A stretch of DNA of 64,000 nt from Phorcus lineatus (taxonomy: Eukaryota > Mollusca > Gastropoda > Trochida > Trochidae): NCBI GenBank assembly GCA_921293015.1, contig OV121081.1, forward strand, positions 52,229,877 to 52,293,876, given 5' to 3'. The notes beneath the pieces were generated by a model, which saw only the letters and a program-made list of their open reading frames with translations, was not told the DNA's origin and ran no database searches. A program made the translations under genes and the position numbers. Position 1 is the stretch's first letter; each line of letters opens with the position of its first letter. This document shows positions 1 through 14,029 of the stretch, piece after piece.

Positions 1-259
1 CCTTTATTTACTATTTCAATTATTTTTATGAGACCATCTAGGCGATATGTAACATTTGACGAATATTACGGAAAACAACAGTTAAAGGAAACATTTTACC
101 TTTACACTTTAACCTGTCGTATGGAAAAGTAAGTTATTCATTTCCAATTTGAATCTTTTATTAATCTTTGTTTTAAATATATCTAAAATTCTATTTTGCA
201 ATATAGATATCGGGTAACTGCTTTAACCAAATAGATCATTATCAAAAATAAAATAAGAT

Positions 260-3200
260 TACACAACCACAGGCTAGTTGATACATTAAAGGTCAATATT
301 CTGTTAACCAACAAAAGAATAGAAACCCACTGTTTGTGCTGTGAGTGACAAGATACGTGTACAACCTTTGGTGTTGACCTTGTTTACAAAAGTAGCTGTC
401 AGATCTGCAGAAATGAGAAGAATTCTCAAGTAAAGAGGGGTTCATAAGTAATAATGCGAGAATGATGTAATAAGGCGGTTTCATGTAAAGTTATGGTAAA
501 AGCCGAATTATGTTGCGTGAAATGAAAACGTCTAGTGTGGTCTTAAGGTTCTTGATTATGTCACTCGATGGACGTTTTGAAATGAGAGTGTGCCACGCTG
601 AATGGCAGAGTTGTTTAGATTCTAAAAACTTAATAACATTCTATGAAAAGGGTTCAATTAACCCTAAATTCTGAAGTCAAATTGATTATGAATATTCTTA
701 TGTGGATGCTGCAAATGAGGCAAATATAACGACTTTGGGATTGATAGAAATATGATATACATATGATATGATTTAACACTGTAAAGTTTGAGCTTTCGCT
801 ATGACATCTGACATTGATGCTTGTAATATGTCATCGTTTTTGTCTTAAAAAGGTTTAGTCTGTTTAGACTGTAGATTTTAGATAGAGTCTATTCAGAATA
901 ATTTTGTTGCAATTTACATGATCTAACAGTTATGTCATTTTGTCAAATTCAATAAGTTAAGATAAGTTAGTTAGTACCAAATTTTTCATTATTGATGTTT
1001 CTTATTTTTCTTTGTTCTTACACTATGCTCTAACTATGTAACCTATGGGAACAAATATACAATTGAAAAAAAGTTCAAATACAGAAATTAGAACATTCAT
1101 GGTTCTAATATAAATCAAGCTCTCAGACAAAAATGTAACTCTTATATTGATTCATTGCATAAAATATTTCTTATTCTGATGTTGAGGTCGTTGATATATC
1201 ATAAACCTCCAAATAGGACAAATTACGATTGCTATATTAGCTATACATAAATGTAGATTTGCTGACTAAAATAGCTTTTAATACCAGACATGAATTCGCG
1301 AGAAAATTTAATTGTTATCAATAAATGGCACACTTAAAACAAATATAGGCCATGTAAATTGACATCTATTAGATAAGATATGCTTGCCAATAATATATGC
1401 AAATATCACATTACCATGTTTGGAACGACATTATCTGAAATGAGGCTGTCTCTTTTTTGTGGGCATTTTGGTAAGCTGTTGGATCTGTCAGTGCAGATGT
1501 AGTTACCTGACTCTAAGTGTGTTTTGTCTGCAAGGGAGTCGACACGAAACAGTACAAGAATTTTCACAAGTGCAAAGAGAGTCATCAAGATATAACATGT
1601 TTTGTGTTGTGTCATATTTAAAGAAATCAGTACCTATGCAGCATTTATCATTATTTCATACGAGTAGTTAGAAACATGAATAAAGAAATCTGTGTTCTCA
1701 AGAGCAGAAAGGATCTTCAGCACCAAAACCATTTAATCTTTGCTATTGATTGAATCTCTCATAAAATTGAAACTGAGTTTGTCCTATTCAGCAAAAGCAG
1801 AATAGGCTACCTCTCCTGAGAAATCAGATTTCAAGACTGCAAGTCTTGCAAGTTCTTAAGAATTTCATTTATTTTACTTCACCAAAACTTAATCAATCAC
1901 CTGAACCAAATGAGAAACCAACAGTTTATATGGTAAATTGACGTGATTATTATATTTTCAAAAAATCCTTTGTTGATTGATAACGGAATCCTTCAAATGG
2001 ACCGGGAAATTCACAGCGAAGTGTTTAAATTTAAGTTTTTAACTAAAGTTTGGCTTGACATCATTTGACTTGTATGATGTGAAATCTAAACACCCTCTAT
2101 GCTGAGGACCCTGAAATAACCTTCATGCTTTGCAATCAAGTTAAATATTTAACTCAATATCATAGGCAGGAAATAATTTGTAAGATTTACAATAATGACG
2201 GCCACTGTTCAATATGAGTATACTGTTGTGATGTGTTAGTACCAGAACATGGACAAAGTAACTATTTCACTGTTGTCCTATATATTGATTGAGTTTGGTT
2301 GGCAAATTTGACAAGACTATCAGTGAAAAATAGTTACATTTTGTGAAAAGAACGATTCATGGGGAATTCGACTTAACTTGCATTATATTTATTCATTAAC
2401 CAAACATCCAAGCAAATGGTATCAGTACCTTCATTCTTGATTTCATTGATAAGATTTATGATATATCTTGGAATTTTGAAATTGCCGTACATCCTCCTTC
2501 TAGTGTTAAGTTTTTAACAAATGAAATCGGCTGTCGCAGGGAAGAGTGTTTATTGAAGAACTAATCAAACTCAATGAGTAAGTCTAGGCTTATTTAAATA
2601 TTATGAGCTTTCACAGTAAACAGATTTATCACTGCAAACTTAATCACTTCTGTCACAATTATCACAGAGGTATATCAAAATTGTGAAACAAACAATTTAG
2701 TAAGTAGAACATGATAATGTAGGGAAAATCAATTACAACAGCAAGTTTTTTAGACAACCTCGTTCCTGTGACTTAACAATTCATTTACGAAATTAGCATT
2801 TCTATTTCGATGTAATTACTTCATTCAGCTAATTTTATTCTGTAAAGCAAATAGGTATCCTTTGGCTGACCTTGAAATACATAGCAGCCATTGTTACTAT
2901 TCCAACTTCACCACTTAACATTTAATGAAATGAACCCAAAATAATACATGTAACTATGATAATATGATACGAAGTACATGTGAAATTAAACATCAAAAGA
3001 AACGTCTTCAGTAAACTGTTCACTCTAACTATCATACACATTGTGCCTGGCTCTTCATCTTATGTTCTTCATTGAATCAGCCATATCACTATGATTCTAA
3101 TATCAGCTCGATATTTGGAATACGGCACCAGCAGTGACATCAATATCTGTAACAAATCACATTAATTTTCACATCAGCGCTTGCCAGACAATATTGGCCG

Positions 3201-6120
3201 TAAAATCCACAGTCACATGAAGGCCAGCAGATTCTATATTATAGACGAGACTTTCTAGTTTTAGTGTAAATTCCTAGTTTTTAAAGTTCTCTTGAATTTG
3301 ACCTTTATAGTTATATAGAAGATGTCATTTTGACTACTTTTGCATAATGTCAAGACACATCACGCAAGGGATTATTTATTGCATGTTGGAGGATGCTAGT
3401 GAGTCTCTTCCGTGGATTCGAATTGAAAGGTTTTTGGATTTTAACCTGAAAATAATGTTTTCGTGACTGTTATGAATGGTTTCATAAATGAAGGGAATAA
3501 GATATCTTAATTGCATCTAATATACAAGGACTTAAACATAAGATTACATACAAACGGTAATCCGACAGATAAAGCGAAAATCAAATCTTATGTTGACAAT
3601 AGCAATATACTTCCTGGACTTTTATTGAAATGATATTATGAAATTAGAGAAATTGTTAAATTGTCAATGTCTAGATAGATAATATATAAAATGATTAGAT
3701 AATATATCACTGAATGAGGTTTAAAAGACGTTTTTAAAACTCCTTCATCAATCCCTTGTAAAAGGATTTGAAAAATAAGAGATGAGTCAAAATGGTATAT
3801 AAACCATGACATGGAAAGAATTACACATGTACATTTGCACCATATGTGTAGTTTATACTTTAGTTACTACCGTTAAAATTGTAGAAATGGATAACAATAT
3901 TTTAGTAACTGCATTGATGCAACGATGCAATGTTAAATGTATGCAATCTTAAGGAAACAACAATGAGATGTAATCAAGATTTGATGAATGAAGCCTCATT
4001 TTTCCATATGCTTGTATGATATTGAATTCATTTTTATGTATAAACATATAACCATCGAGTCGGTCGCAAAATTGATATAAACAAGTAATACACTAGTAAG
4101 CTCTATCTCCAGCTCCATCAGTTTGTTTATATAACCACAATGGGAAGTCTATACACCAAAGGCATTCCTGATCTAATCCTGACATACCGATGACTATCAC
4201 ATACCTATTTAAGTTGATTTATGTTGAGTTGAGTTTCAACGAATACATCTAATTCTTTGGTAAATTATTTGTTATCTGTGTATTTAATCCTAGGACTGAT
4301 ATCGTTTGCTTAGGATAATATATTTGCTTTATTTACATTTTATTAAGATGAAGAGGTAGGCAACGAAAAAACTAGCATTTTGTCTTTAGATGGCTTATCA
4401 TATCATCTTCTTCGTCTTTCATCAGATGTAATTTTGACGCTTTGATGATAACATCTGTTCCAACTAAACTTATCTGATCTTCACCTATGTTTATAGTTAG
4501 TTGATCTTCCTCACACTTTAAAGATATGATAATATATGATTCGGAAAATGGCTGTTAAGTTTTACTATATGATGATAATTACATTATTTGACAAGAAATG
4601 ATATCAAGACTTTATCGTTAATGTGCAATATAAAAAACCCAAAATGTTCACTTTTCATTTTGACTATTAACTAACTGTTCCTGGGAAAAAACGTTGATGT
4701 TCCAGGAAATAAAGCCATCGGCTCTGTAGCTAATCTCCTCTTTATTGTCTGATATTCTCCAGGTGAAATACATCATGAAACTTGTTCAGTGTAAGTACCC
4801 GCCATCAAGAACCGTGAATTTTAAGAAATAATATTAAATCAAATGATATTTCTTTAATAATGATACAAAATAGAAAAAAACCCATACCAATAGAGTAACT
4901 ATATTTTGAATAATTTCCATACTCTTATATCATTGCACTCAATCTTGTATATTGTGAAAATACTTTCAGGAGGCACTAAATGCATCTTAACAGGCATAAA
5001 TTTACATTCTGGGTCACAGTAGTTCTGGAGGAGAAGTTGATAATGTGAAAAATTTACAATGGACGGATAATGGATGACGCCCGACATATGATTGACGATG
5101 GTAGTTATCATAAACCGTCTGGCATACTAAAGTATCAATTCAGGATATGAACATGTGTAATGAACATTTTGAAGTTCAACAGGCTCACGGTACAGTTATC
5201 TTTACTTTAGAAGTTACAACGAAATGATTCTGGGTCAGTCAGAAGCTGCAAAGACGGTTGAATGTACACTTACAGCTAAAAGTAATATCAGAATGTTGCT
5301 ATAAAGAGTATAAGAGTCCAATGAGAAATCTGCCGAGTGAAACCCGATTTAATGATTTATTTGAGTTGTCTCGGCGAGTAGTAAAGTTCGGTGTTTACTG
5401 CTTCATTATTAGTCTTTACTTTACCTGTGGGTGTCCTTAAACCAGCATTTGATGAAAAAAGACCAGGGGAAATATTTCAATTATTCAATGACTATATCAA
5501 ATGAATCAGCTATTCTAAAATGTGTTACTTTTTCAGTTACTATGAGTTAAGATGCAGTATTGACTGACTGCTATTGATAAGACAAACTGGGTGACAAATA
5601 ATCTAATCGTCAACATTGTATGTTTTCTGTTCACCAAGGTAACATCACTGCTATACTTTGGCTTTTAGGTGAACGAATGACAAGAACCTGACCTGTTCAA
5701 TACAATGACGTATGTTTTATATACTTCAAATTGTGCACCTAAAGAAATAAAAAAGTGTTTGCAAGAAAAAGTGGTAATTTCCTGATGTGATGGCGTATAT
5801 TGAAAAATCAAATAAACAAACCCAACTGCCAAGGGAAGGACCGATGTATTGGGGGACAACCTTTTATTTCCGATCACGATGAAATGTTATTTTGAGAGGA
5901 AGATGCTTTTTTCTTATGTCTCGACATCGTGATCAGTCTAAACATTACCTGATTACTACTTCATGCTTTGAACATTGCAGTGATTAGTTCTTTTTCTAAT
6001 TGGGTTTAAATACACCCAGTCAAATAAGATAAGTGGAATACAGAATAGTTTTGAAGCTGAAAGCCTTAACTGCTGACAGGAATGTCAGTCATATAGTCAT
6101 ATCAATATTTATTTCTTTAC
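260..6120. repeat. Segmental duplication array A, copy A1
   Basis: No gene is supported here. Blocks recur downstream in the same order: 270-720 matches 8000-8470 (A2) and 14960-15480 (A3); 2995-3250 matches 11310-11560; 5870-6110 matches 13375-13595. Landmarks are GAGAAGAATTCTCAAGTA, GGCCAGCAGATTC and GACAGGAATGTCA. Similarity is patchy, by eye about 65-80 percent, so this is an old duplication. The short open frames in A1 do not stay open in A2. The Tc1 element sits at its right end. Confidence 0.72.
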
Positions 6121-6149
6121 ATACTACTCAAAATAAATTAAGGGTCAAA
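6121..6149 (+). repeat. Left terminal inverted repeat of the Tc1 element
   Basis: Starts ATACTACTCAAAA and continues to GGGTCAAA. It matches the inward reading of 7732-7760 with about four differences. Confidence 0.9.
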
Positions 6150-6177
6150 ACATTTTACTACCAGGTAATTGTCAATG

Positions 6178-6238
<61 letters not shown>

Positions 6239-6239
6239 C

Positions 6240-6298
<59 letters not shown>
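6178..6298. repeat. Compound CA/TA microsatellite inside the Tc1 element
   Basis: Two alternating blocks: CA then TA (6178-6232), then CA with one interruption and TA again (6233-6298). Open frames through it are artefacts of the repeat. Confidence 0.97.
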
Positions 6299-6300
<2 letters not shown>

Positions 6301-6575
6301 TATTGGCGGAAATCGTGTCAAAATGGGTTCACGATATCCTGACGACAAAACCTGTGTGCAAGGCATATGTCATTTTCAAACAAAATGATTTTGACAGTCT
6401 CCTTAGAAACCATAAACTAAAGCACAAAACAAGGCTCCACAAAACTATTTGCATCGCCCAAACGCCGTAGGGTACGACGTTTTGGAGTTGATTATGTTCT
6501 TGCACGTTCACTAGGCACTTTCCATGAACAGTTTGGGCATAAAAGAACCCCCTTCCATGACCGTGTTGCTCTCAG

Positions 6576-7584
6576 TTGAGTGAACTTGACAGAGGAAGAG
6601 CCATTGCGTGGATTCAACAGGGTTTTACAAAGAGGAATGTGGCACAGAGAATTTGTTGTAGCCAGAGTGTGATTGGGAGACTATGGCAGCGTTTCCAGGC
6701 AACCAATTCAATTCAGAATCGCCCACGGTCTGGTAGGCCAAGATCAACGTCGCAACGTCAGGACCAGCATGTCATTCGAATGGCCATAAGTCAGCGCGTT
6801 GTTACAGCGAGATGTCTGAGAGATGAACTGCGAAATGCAAGTGGTTTTCAGGTATCGGACCAGACCATAAGAAATCGTCTGCGAGCCAAAACATTCGATC
6901 TCGACGACAAGCGGTTCGACCATCTCTTCTTCAACTTCATTGGGCAGCACTTCGTGACTGGTGCACACGTCATAGAGACTGGAGACGGCGACAATGGGGC
7001 GGGTACTGTTCACTGACGAGTCCCGATTTGCTTTACAGTTCAATGATGGCAGACTTCGCATCTATAGGCGGCAAGGAGAAAGATTTGCTGATGTTAACGT
7101 CAGACAACGCCATCGTTTTGGAGGTGGTACGGTAATGGTGTGGGCTGGAATATCGGTACATCACAGGACTCCTCTTTTCGTCGTCCAAGGAAATTTGACG
7201 GGTATCAGGTACAGAGACGAATTTTTACAGCCTTTTGTCAACCCAAGTCTTCCTCAAATTGGAGCAGGTTCTGTTCTTCAAGATGACAATGCTAGACTGC
7301 ATAGAGCACGAGTTGTTAATGATTTTCTCACCCAAAATGTTATTGAACGAATGGATTGGCCTGCATACTCTTCTGACTTGGCACCAATTGAGCATGCATG
7401 GGATGTGTTGGGCAGACGTGTGAGAGACAATCATAGGCAACCTGATATTCTTCAAGAATTGGTGCAATTCCCTCAGGCAGAGTGGCAGGCCATTCCCCAG
7501 ATGTTTTTACGACTTCTGATCGACAGCATGCCTTGTCGTTTTGTCGACTGCTTACGAGCACGTGGTGGTTTCACTCGTTTTTAA
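6576..7584 (+). pseudogene. Tc1-family transposase, broken by two one-base deletions
   Basis: A DNA cut-and-paste transposase of about 335 codons. The N-terminal paired-type helix-turn-helix (6576-6884) reads GRAIAWIQQGFTKRNVAQRI, with the GRPR linker near 6735. Then the frame slips by one base near 6885; the middle part (IRSRRQ... to RRRQWG) is in a second frame up to about 7000, and a further one-base loss shifts it to the third frame from VLFTDESRF. The DDE triad is visible: D in FTDESRF, D in LQDDNARLH, and E in LAPIEHAWD with 34-residue spacing. The expected start codon is TTG, not ATG. All three changes indicate a non-functional copy. Confidence 0.9.
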
Positions 7585-7731
7585 CAAAGTTATCGAATTT
7601 GGGAAAAAAAATGTCCACCTCATTATGCTCGGAAAAGACTCAACATTGAACTCATTCTGACCAAAAGTGTGCTTAAAAGTTTTGATTTACATGTTCCCTG
7701 GGTCTAATAAAAAGTCAAACAAAAACAATTG

Positions 7732-7760
7732 GTTGACTCTTAACTTCTTTTGAGTAGTAT
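7732..7760 (-). repeat. Right terminal inverted repeat of the Tc1 element
   Basis: Ends TTTTGAGTAGTAT on the plus strand, the complement of the left terminus, followed by ATG of flanking or terminal sequence. Confidence 0.9.
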
Positions 7761-10552
7761 ATGTCAATGATATTCTGGTACATTTAAGGACATGTTTATA
7801 AAGTCATGTACAAAACCATAGTTTTCTTCTGTATAGCAAAAGATGATAAAGAGAATAGAATATTCGATTTCTAAAAATACATCTTGCTTACAATCAATCC
7901 ATCTTCTAAATGACGTACAGTGATGCGTCAGATAGAATCAAACTACATGAACATTACAAAACTTTAGGTATGTGATTCATTAACAGAATGGTGTTTGATA
8001 TTAGTTAGTTTATACGTAACCCCGACTTACAGAACTTCATCCGCCGAAAACTAAAATAGAAACCTCCTGTGTGTTATGTGGATGACAAGAGTCATTATTT
8101 GGACTACATTTGCTCAAGAATTTGTCTATTACAGTAGATGTTAAGTCTGCAAAACGGATAAGAATTCTCAAGTATAAAGAGGACCATTGTAGTTATAATG
8201 CTCGAAGGATGTGATACTGAAGTAAATTCTGTGCTAAGTTAAATTGTTTTTAAAAATCTGAGTTATTTTGGACGAAATGATAAAATCTCTAGTTTGATTT
8301 AAGAGTCTTAATTATGCACGAAAATATCTGGTGTGCCTTATTTAGCAGCCGAGTTGTTAAAACCCTTGACATCAATAACATTTTTTTAAAAAGAGGTGAA
8401 TTCATCTTAATGTGATCATAAATATTCTGATGTGGATTTAGCTAAAGGCGATGACGACTTTGTGAGTTTATCAGTTTAAGAAACGAATCATTTCATGAAA
8501 TCTAGACGAAAATCACGCACCAGAGATATTTGGTATAAACTCTTAAGACATTGAGGTAATGATGTAAATGGTTTGTTTTCTTCCATGTCATATAAATATG
8601 ATAATAGACAACCGTGAAATCTGTTGAATCCAAATTCATCTAAAAAGTGTTCATTGCGATGCAATGTTTATACTTTGTACTCATGTAACGCTATTTGTCG
8701 GTTGAAAGAAAGTGATTGTTACGTTGAAAATAAATGTTTCGAATTAGTGTACTGATCTATGAAAGAAGACATATAAGCACATTTAAAGTATTGTGAAGAT
8801 ATTTATTATACATTGAACATTATGAGATGATACATGGTTTCAACACATTGCCATTAAGAATGATTCAATTATTAAAAATCATTATTATTCAAAATACAAG
8901 GGGGTTCATTACTTCACTTATCATAATCTTGTTAGATTTATAATGAAAACTGGCTGCAGTCATTTGAAAATGGGCATCAATTTTCAATTTCAAGAACATA
9001 AATAATTGTTCTTTCAGACAAGAATGGATCGAATGCCACCACTACATCGATGTATGCACCTAATGATTATATCTTAATATGGAAGATGTAATTGTAATTG
9101 TAATTGACAAATAGGTAAAATCCTAAAAAAGATGTTCTATCCATTAACAGTCTCTTGACTTGAAATATTAAATAATTCTTAGCCCTTATAATGAAATGTA
9201 TATGACTTTTTGGAACATTTCTAAGGGTTGAATTTCAACATGTAATTGGGTATTGTAACAAAAACCGTCATAGGTTTTCAATGGATCTTTTAAACAAAGG
9301 CCACTCTTTCATCAGATTTGGAACTATGTAGATACAAGCATTTATTAATTGAAGGAAACAATATCCATGCAATGATAACGTTAAATTGATGCTTGACATA
9401 ACAAAAAGTTGAACCAAAACTTACTATTTTTACATGAAGGTCCTTTACTGTTGGCTATGAATTAATAATTAGAAAAATTTGCCTTGATTGAAGGATAGAG
9501 GAATCTAGTAAACTGCCCGGGCAGATCAGGGCAAACCAATTATCTTATCACAAATGTAGAAGCGAGCTTAGCTCACATTTCCACGCTTCCCATTTAGTAA
9601 ATAACCAATTCCAAATAATCATAAAACACATATATAGTAAATGATTAAAGTAAGTGTTACGTTTGATGAAAGTGGAGAATAACGTTTTAAAAATATTCGA
9701 ACATTTGTCTATTTTTCAAGGTATAGTTGATTACACATTGAGCAAAATCTGGTTGACAATATTCTACTCATCAATTATTCCTAACCGTACACGTACGTTT
9801 TTTGCTGTTTCACAAGGATACATTAAATATTGCTATCTATATGAATGTACCTTGTCTTCATGTCGTTTTAATGCAAGTAATAAATTTCTAATTTAAGTAG
9901 CATCGTCAATATGGCAAGTTTGATGCAGATAAGTAGTAAAGTTGGACAGTGATGACAAATTGACACACACATTGAGTCATATTTCCTTGGAAACTATTCA
10001 GTTTTAGATATAACCTTTAAAATGCAAATGTATGTATCATAGTTGACATGTGAATAAATTCTGGTGAATATAGCAAGTAAAGTGTGAGGGGAATGATTTT
10101 GACAAAAGGTATGCCCTGAACTCATGCAATTTTCCATGGAAACCGCAAAACGAAAAAATTCAAGTTATTAAAGTTTGGTAAAGGTAGCTTCTGCAGTTTG
10201 AAAGATTACTCAACGATTTCTATAACTTTAATATTGTAAACTTGCTCAAACTTCCTCTTTGCAACACCATCGTTAAGATCAACTACTTTCGGGTCAGAAT
10301 GCTCCAAACGATTACAAAATGCATTTATTAAATAAATAATTGCTCTGGTTGAAAGAATGTGTATTGAAGTCGTGTTTGGCCGATCATACATCATCGCTGC
10401 ATTGATATTGCTGGTTTGAGCATAATTCATTTTTGAAATACAAAAAGGAAACGAAACTGCTAAGAGGAAACGAAAATGATCTCTTTCTAGGAAGTGTCAG
10501 CTTTTCAGCAGTGTAAAATAACACTTGTGACATCATCCTAATATTCTTACGC

Positions 10553-10576
10553 TCCATTATTTTTGAATAATGGAGA
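10553..10576. repeat. Perfect 10-bp-arm hairpin
   Basis: CTCCATTATT and AATAATGGAG separated by four bases. The ATAATGGAGA edge resembles the larger hairpin 115 bp downstream, which suggests related fold-back sequences. Confidence 0.8.
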
Positions 10577-10690
10577 CTTTCATTTCGCATCTCCTTCAGA
10601 TCTAACATAAAGTTGATTCTTTATCTGCTTTTAAGTTAATTAATTGGTATAGCAACTGTTTGAGCGTAATCTAAGTAGTTTAATGGTCTC

Positions 10691-10755
10691 GTAACTCTCA
10701 ATTCCTTAAAAATAATGGGCCTCGGCTGCATTATTTTTAAGGAATGGAGAGTTAC
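10691..10755. repeat. 27-bp-arm inverted repeat with short GC-rich loop
   Basis: Arms 10691-10717 and 10729-10755 read GTAACTCTC(A/C)ATTCCTTA... with a single mismatch, around the loop GGCCTCGGCTG. It is probably a small palindromic MITE or the end of one; no transposase is present. Confidence 0.85.
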
Positions 10756-13599
10756 ATGTACACAGAAGTTAACCTTTACATATTTATATGGCAGATATGA
10801 GTGATTCCCCCAAACTGATTATTATTCAAACTTGACCTGAAATTTGTGGACACTCAAAGGTCATAAATATAAAGAATCTAAGGGTGAATAACTACATCGG
10901 GTCTTCATATTCGTAAATAGAAATTTGACACTCGTTAATTGGTCAGTGAGTTATTTTCCGTACTTGAAGTGATTCTCCTTTTCTGCTCTTGTCAAATTCA
11001 ATATCAGACATTTACTTAAATCCTTTCCATGTGATGACACAATTCGTCAAGAAACTCCTGTTTCAAGTATCTTAAGTTAGCCGTAAGTTACTTAAAGGCA
11101 AAGTAATTTGTAAATTTATAGAACCGAATCAAACATATATAATTTAAGTAAAGACCAACCTATGACCGAGCCTTTGGAGTTTGGAAGATTGAATGGCAAC
11201 CTTTAGCTCATCTCTACCCCTTCAGATATATATATATATATACGCCTATTTATACCTTTATAAAATTCGTAATGATAACATTTGTAGTTGTGAATCATGA
11301 CAAATATGTACCTACAGTTGTTCACTATAACAAGCAAACATATTCTGTCTGGCTCTTCCACTAATGTACTTCATTGAGTTAACTACAACTCTATCCTTGC
11401 TTCTTACATTAGTCCGGTATTGGTAAGAGAGCTCAAGAAGCGACATCAATTTCCATAACAAATTAAATTAATTTGCACACCAGCTCAAGCCAGACAGAAG
11501 TAGCTGTTAAAAGTCACTTGAAGGCCAGTCGAGTCTATTATTGACAAGTGACTTTTTGAATTACTGAATTTAATTTCCTTATAGTGTAAAAAGATAAAAG
11601 AAAAGATAAAGATATACAGAAGAAAGTGTTTTCACTATTTTGGTATCATTTTATATCTATTATATGACTATTATACAGACTGGACAACAGTAGTTAGGGA
11701 TATTTGAAAATGTTGAAATTATTGATGATAAAATATCTCTTCATAGAACACCTTATGAATTATTTATCCAAAACATTTCATCATCTCTAACTTATTTTGT
11801 TCAATATCTATTGTTGTAAACTGATTACTGAATCAGAAGGGATTGCAATAATTAAAGTTATGTGATTGTCCAATAGATCTACATATAAGATTGTGGTCTT
11901 GAATGGTACAAAATGGGATATAATTTCCTGCAAAACGATAATCCCATTGGCACAACAAATATAGAAATAATCAATCTAGTTTTGACGGAAGCTCTCCTTC
12001 CAAAAAATTAACAATTACATTTCAGTTTCATAGCTCAATTTTGTTTGGCATATTTCATCAATCACGTACTGAAAATTCAAGAAAGTAAAATTATGAAATG
12101 GCTTATTTGTTTTCAAATTGCCAATTGATTATGAAACATAAGCAAGCATTGCATTCATTGAAGTGTTGAAACTCAACCATCACACCCTTTGTAACAGGCG
12201 TGGAATAAACAATATGCTCAAATGTTGGATATACCATATTTTTTTTAAAGGAATAACATATATGTATATTTCTACTTTTTCTGGTACTGTTATAACTGAT
12301 CTTAGGATTGAGTAAATTATAAGGTTATAATTACAGTTGCTGCATTGTTATATTGATCCAAAGTTAAATATATGTATCTTCTTTTAGAGGCATTTTAGAT
12401 GTTGGAATGACGATAATGACAAGAATTTTTTGGATAACAACTTCTTTTTTCATCATATGCGACGTTTCGACACAGATTCTTGTGTCGTTTTCAAGCAAGT
12501 GTAAAAATATAATGAGATTTGTTGAAAATATATATAGTCTTAACGAGTTATGATTGCCATTTAAACAATATTTGATGAATCGAACTCTACTTGCATAAAA
12601 TAAGGTAATATAATATTTTAGATTTGGTTTGAAACAATTCACATCAATTTTACTATTACCTTTTCCCCATTTCATGAAGCATGTACAACGATTTGTCTCC
12701 CAGGAGACGAATCTATGGTATAAAAATATCAACATCTCATGATCAATTATAAAATTGACATACCATTTACCATCAACTCAATAACTATGTTTATTTGATC
12801 GCTGTAAATAGGCACTCCATAAATCAAAGACAAGATTGGTCTTATCGAGATAATCCACTGAAAATACATTGCATATGTAAACTGATAACATTTTCTGCAA
12901 CACAGTAAGAATTGAGAGCTCCTTAAGTGGAACATACACGTACTTTAGAAATACAACGTTCATTATAAATACAACCAACCAACCTATTTACTTATGAAAT
13001 AACAACTAGTTGTTACGCCGTAATAAACTGAGGCAAAAATTGCAATGAACGTTAGAGGTAAAGCTTATATATATAAAGAATATTTATAAGAATCCGTTGA
13101 TAAATCCACCAAATTAATGATTTAATCAAAGTCTTAGTTGTAAGTATAGTTCACCCCTTTTAGCCTCGCTATTATCATGTTCAAGTTTACAATGGTCCAA
13201 ATATCAATTGGATGGCAATATCTAATAATAAGGTTGAATAAGAGGGAGGATTGTACAAAAACTATTCTTACATTCGCTTGTCCACGTGTACATGGCGTAT
13301 ATCGCACGTGTCAAGTAAAAAGAAACCCAATTGCAAAGTGAGCGAAATGATATAATAGGACATACGTTTTTAATTCTGATCACGAACTCTTTTTACTCAA
13401 AGAGGGAGATACGGTCTCGACATCATATAATTAGTTGAGGCATTACTCTATTGAACATAGCAGAGGTTAGCACTTGTCTCATTAGCTAAGTTAATAGACA
13501 CTGCTTACGGTTCACATCCGTTCAGAATCAATTAAAAGGAATACGGAATAGCTTTTAAGAGATAACAAGCAGAAGCTACAGACAGGAATGTCAAAGTTC

Positions 13600-14029
13600 C
13601 AAATCCTGTCACCATGACATGAGATACTTTCATTAAGCGTAGATGTTATGTTTGGACAAAATAAGGTTCATAAAGACCAAGGGAACTGTAACATAAATAA
13701 CTTTCGAACACTAAATCTATTCTGATATCATGTTGACATTTATCATTGTCAGGTGGTACCGATGTCCAAAAGAGTTTTAGATATTCATTTCTTAACATGT
13801 CAATAATAGTAATCAGGTTAATGTGTTGATCTGTTTATAAATACGTAGATATCTGGCACATAATAAATTCTTTATTCGTAAAGAAAAATAATAAAAAATA
13901 GAAAGAAATATAAAAAGTAAAAATCTGTCTTTGCGATCCATATCCGGAAAAAAATATATATTATATCTTTGAACAGATCTATATTTGCAATCAATCATCT
14001 GACGAAAGAATACTACATCAGAGATTTAT
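13600..14029. other. Spacer between A2 and A3, first part
   Basis: AT-rich sequence. I see no gene, terminal repeat or RNA here. The 61-codon minus-strand frame at 13813-13998 has no recognisable features. Confidence 0.4.

Larger units (their letters stand above)
6121..7760 (+). mobile_element. Tc1/mariner (DD34E) transposon, inactivated
   Basis: About 1.64 kb bounded by matching inverted terminal repeats, about 25 of 29 positions identical, at 6121-6149 and 7732-7760; both start ATACTACTCAAAA when read inward. The TA next to each end is compatible with Tc1 target choice, but the exact terminal base is uncertain by one or two nucleotides. It contains a CA/TA microsatellite between the left end and the transposase, and a transposase with two frameshifts. 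It lies at the distal end of duplication copy A1. Confidence 0.92.
7896..13600. repeat. Segmental duplication array A, copy A2
   Basis: Second copy of the A unit, starting near a segment with AATCAAACTACATGAACATT that also opens A3. It matches A1 at 8000-8470, 11310-11560 and 13375-13595. Extra material relative to A1 includes two hairpin-forming inserts near 10553-10576 and 10691-10755. No coding gene is supported; the 123-codon minus-strand frame at 12364-12735 resembles nothing I know. Confidence 0.7.

Noticed and set aside
6033-6470. 145-codon plus frame and 64-codon minus frame around 6.2 kb
   Set aside because: They are translations of the CA/TA microsatellite (His-Thr and Ile-Tyr runs) inside the Tc1 element.
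7225-7561. Minus- and alternative-frame ORFs over the transposase
   Set aside because: Shadows of the Tc1 transposase reading frame.
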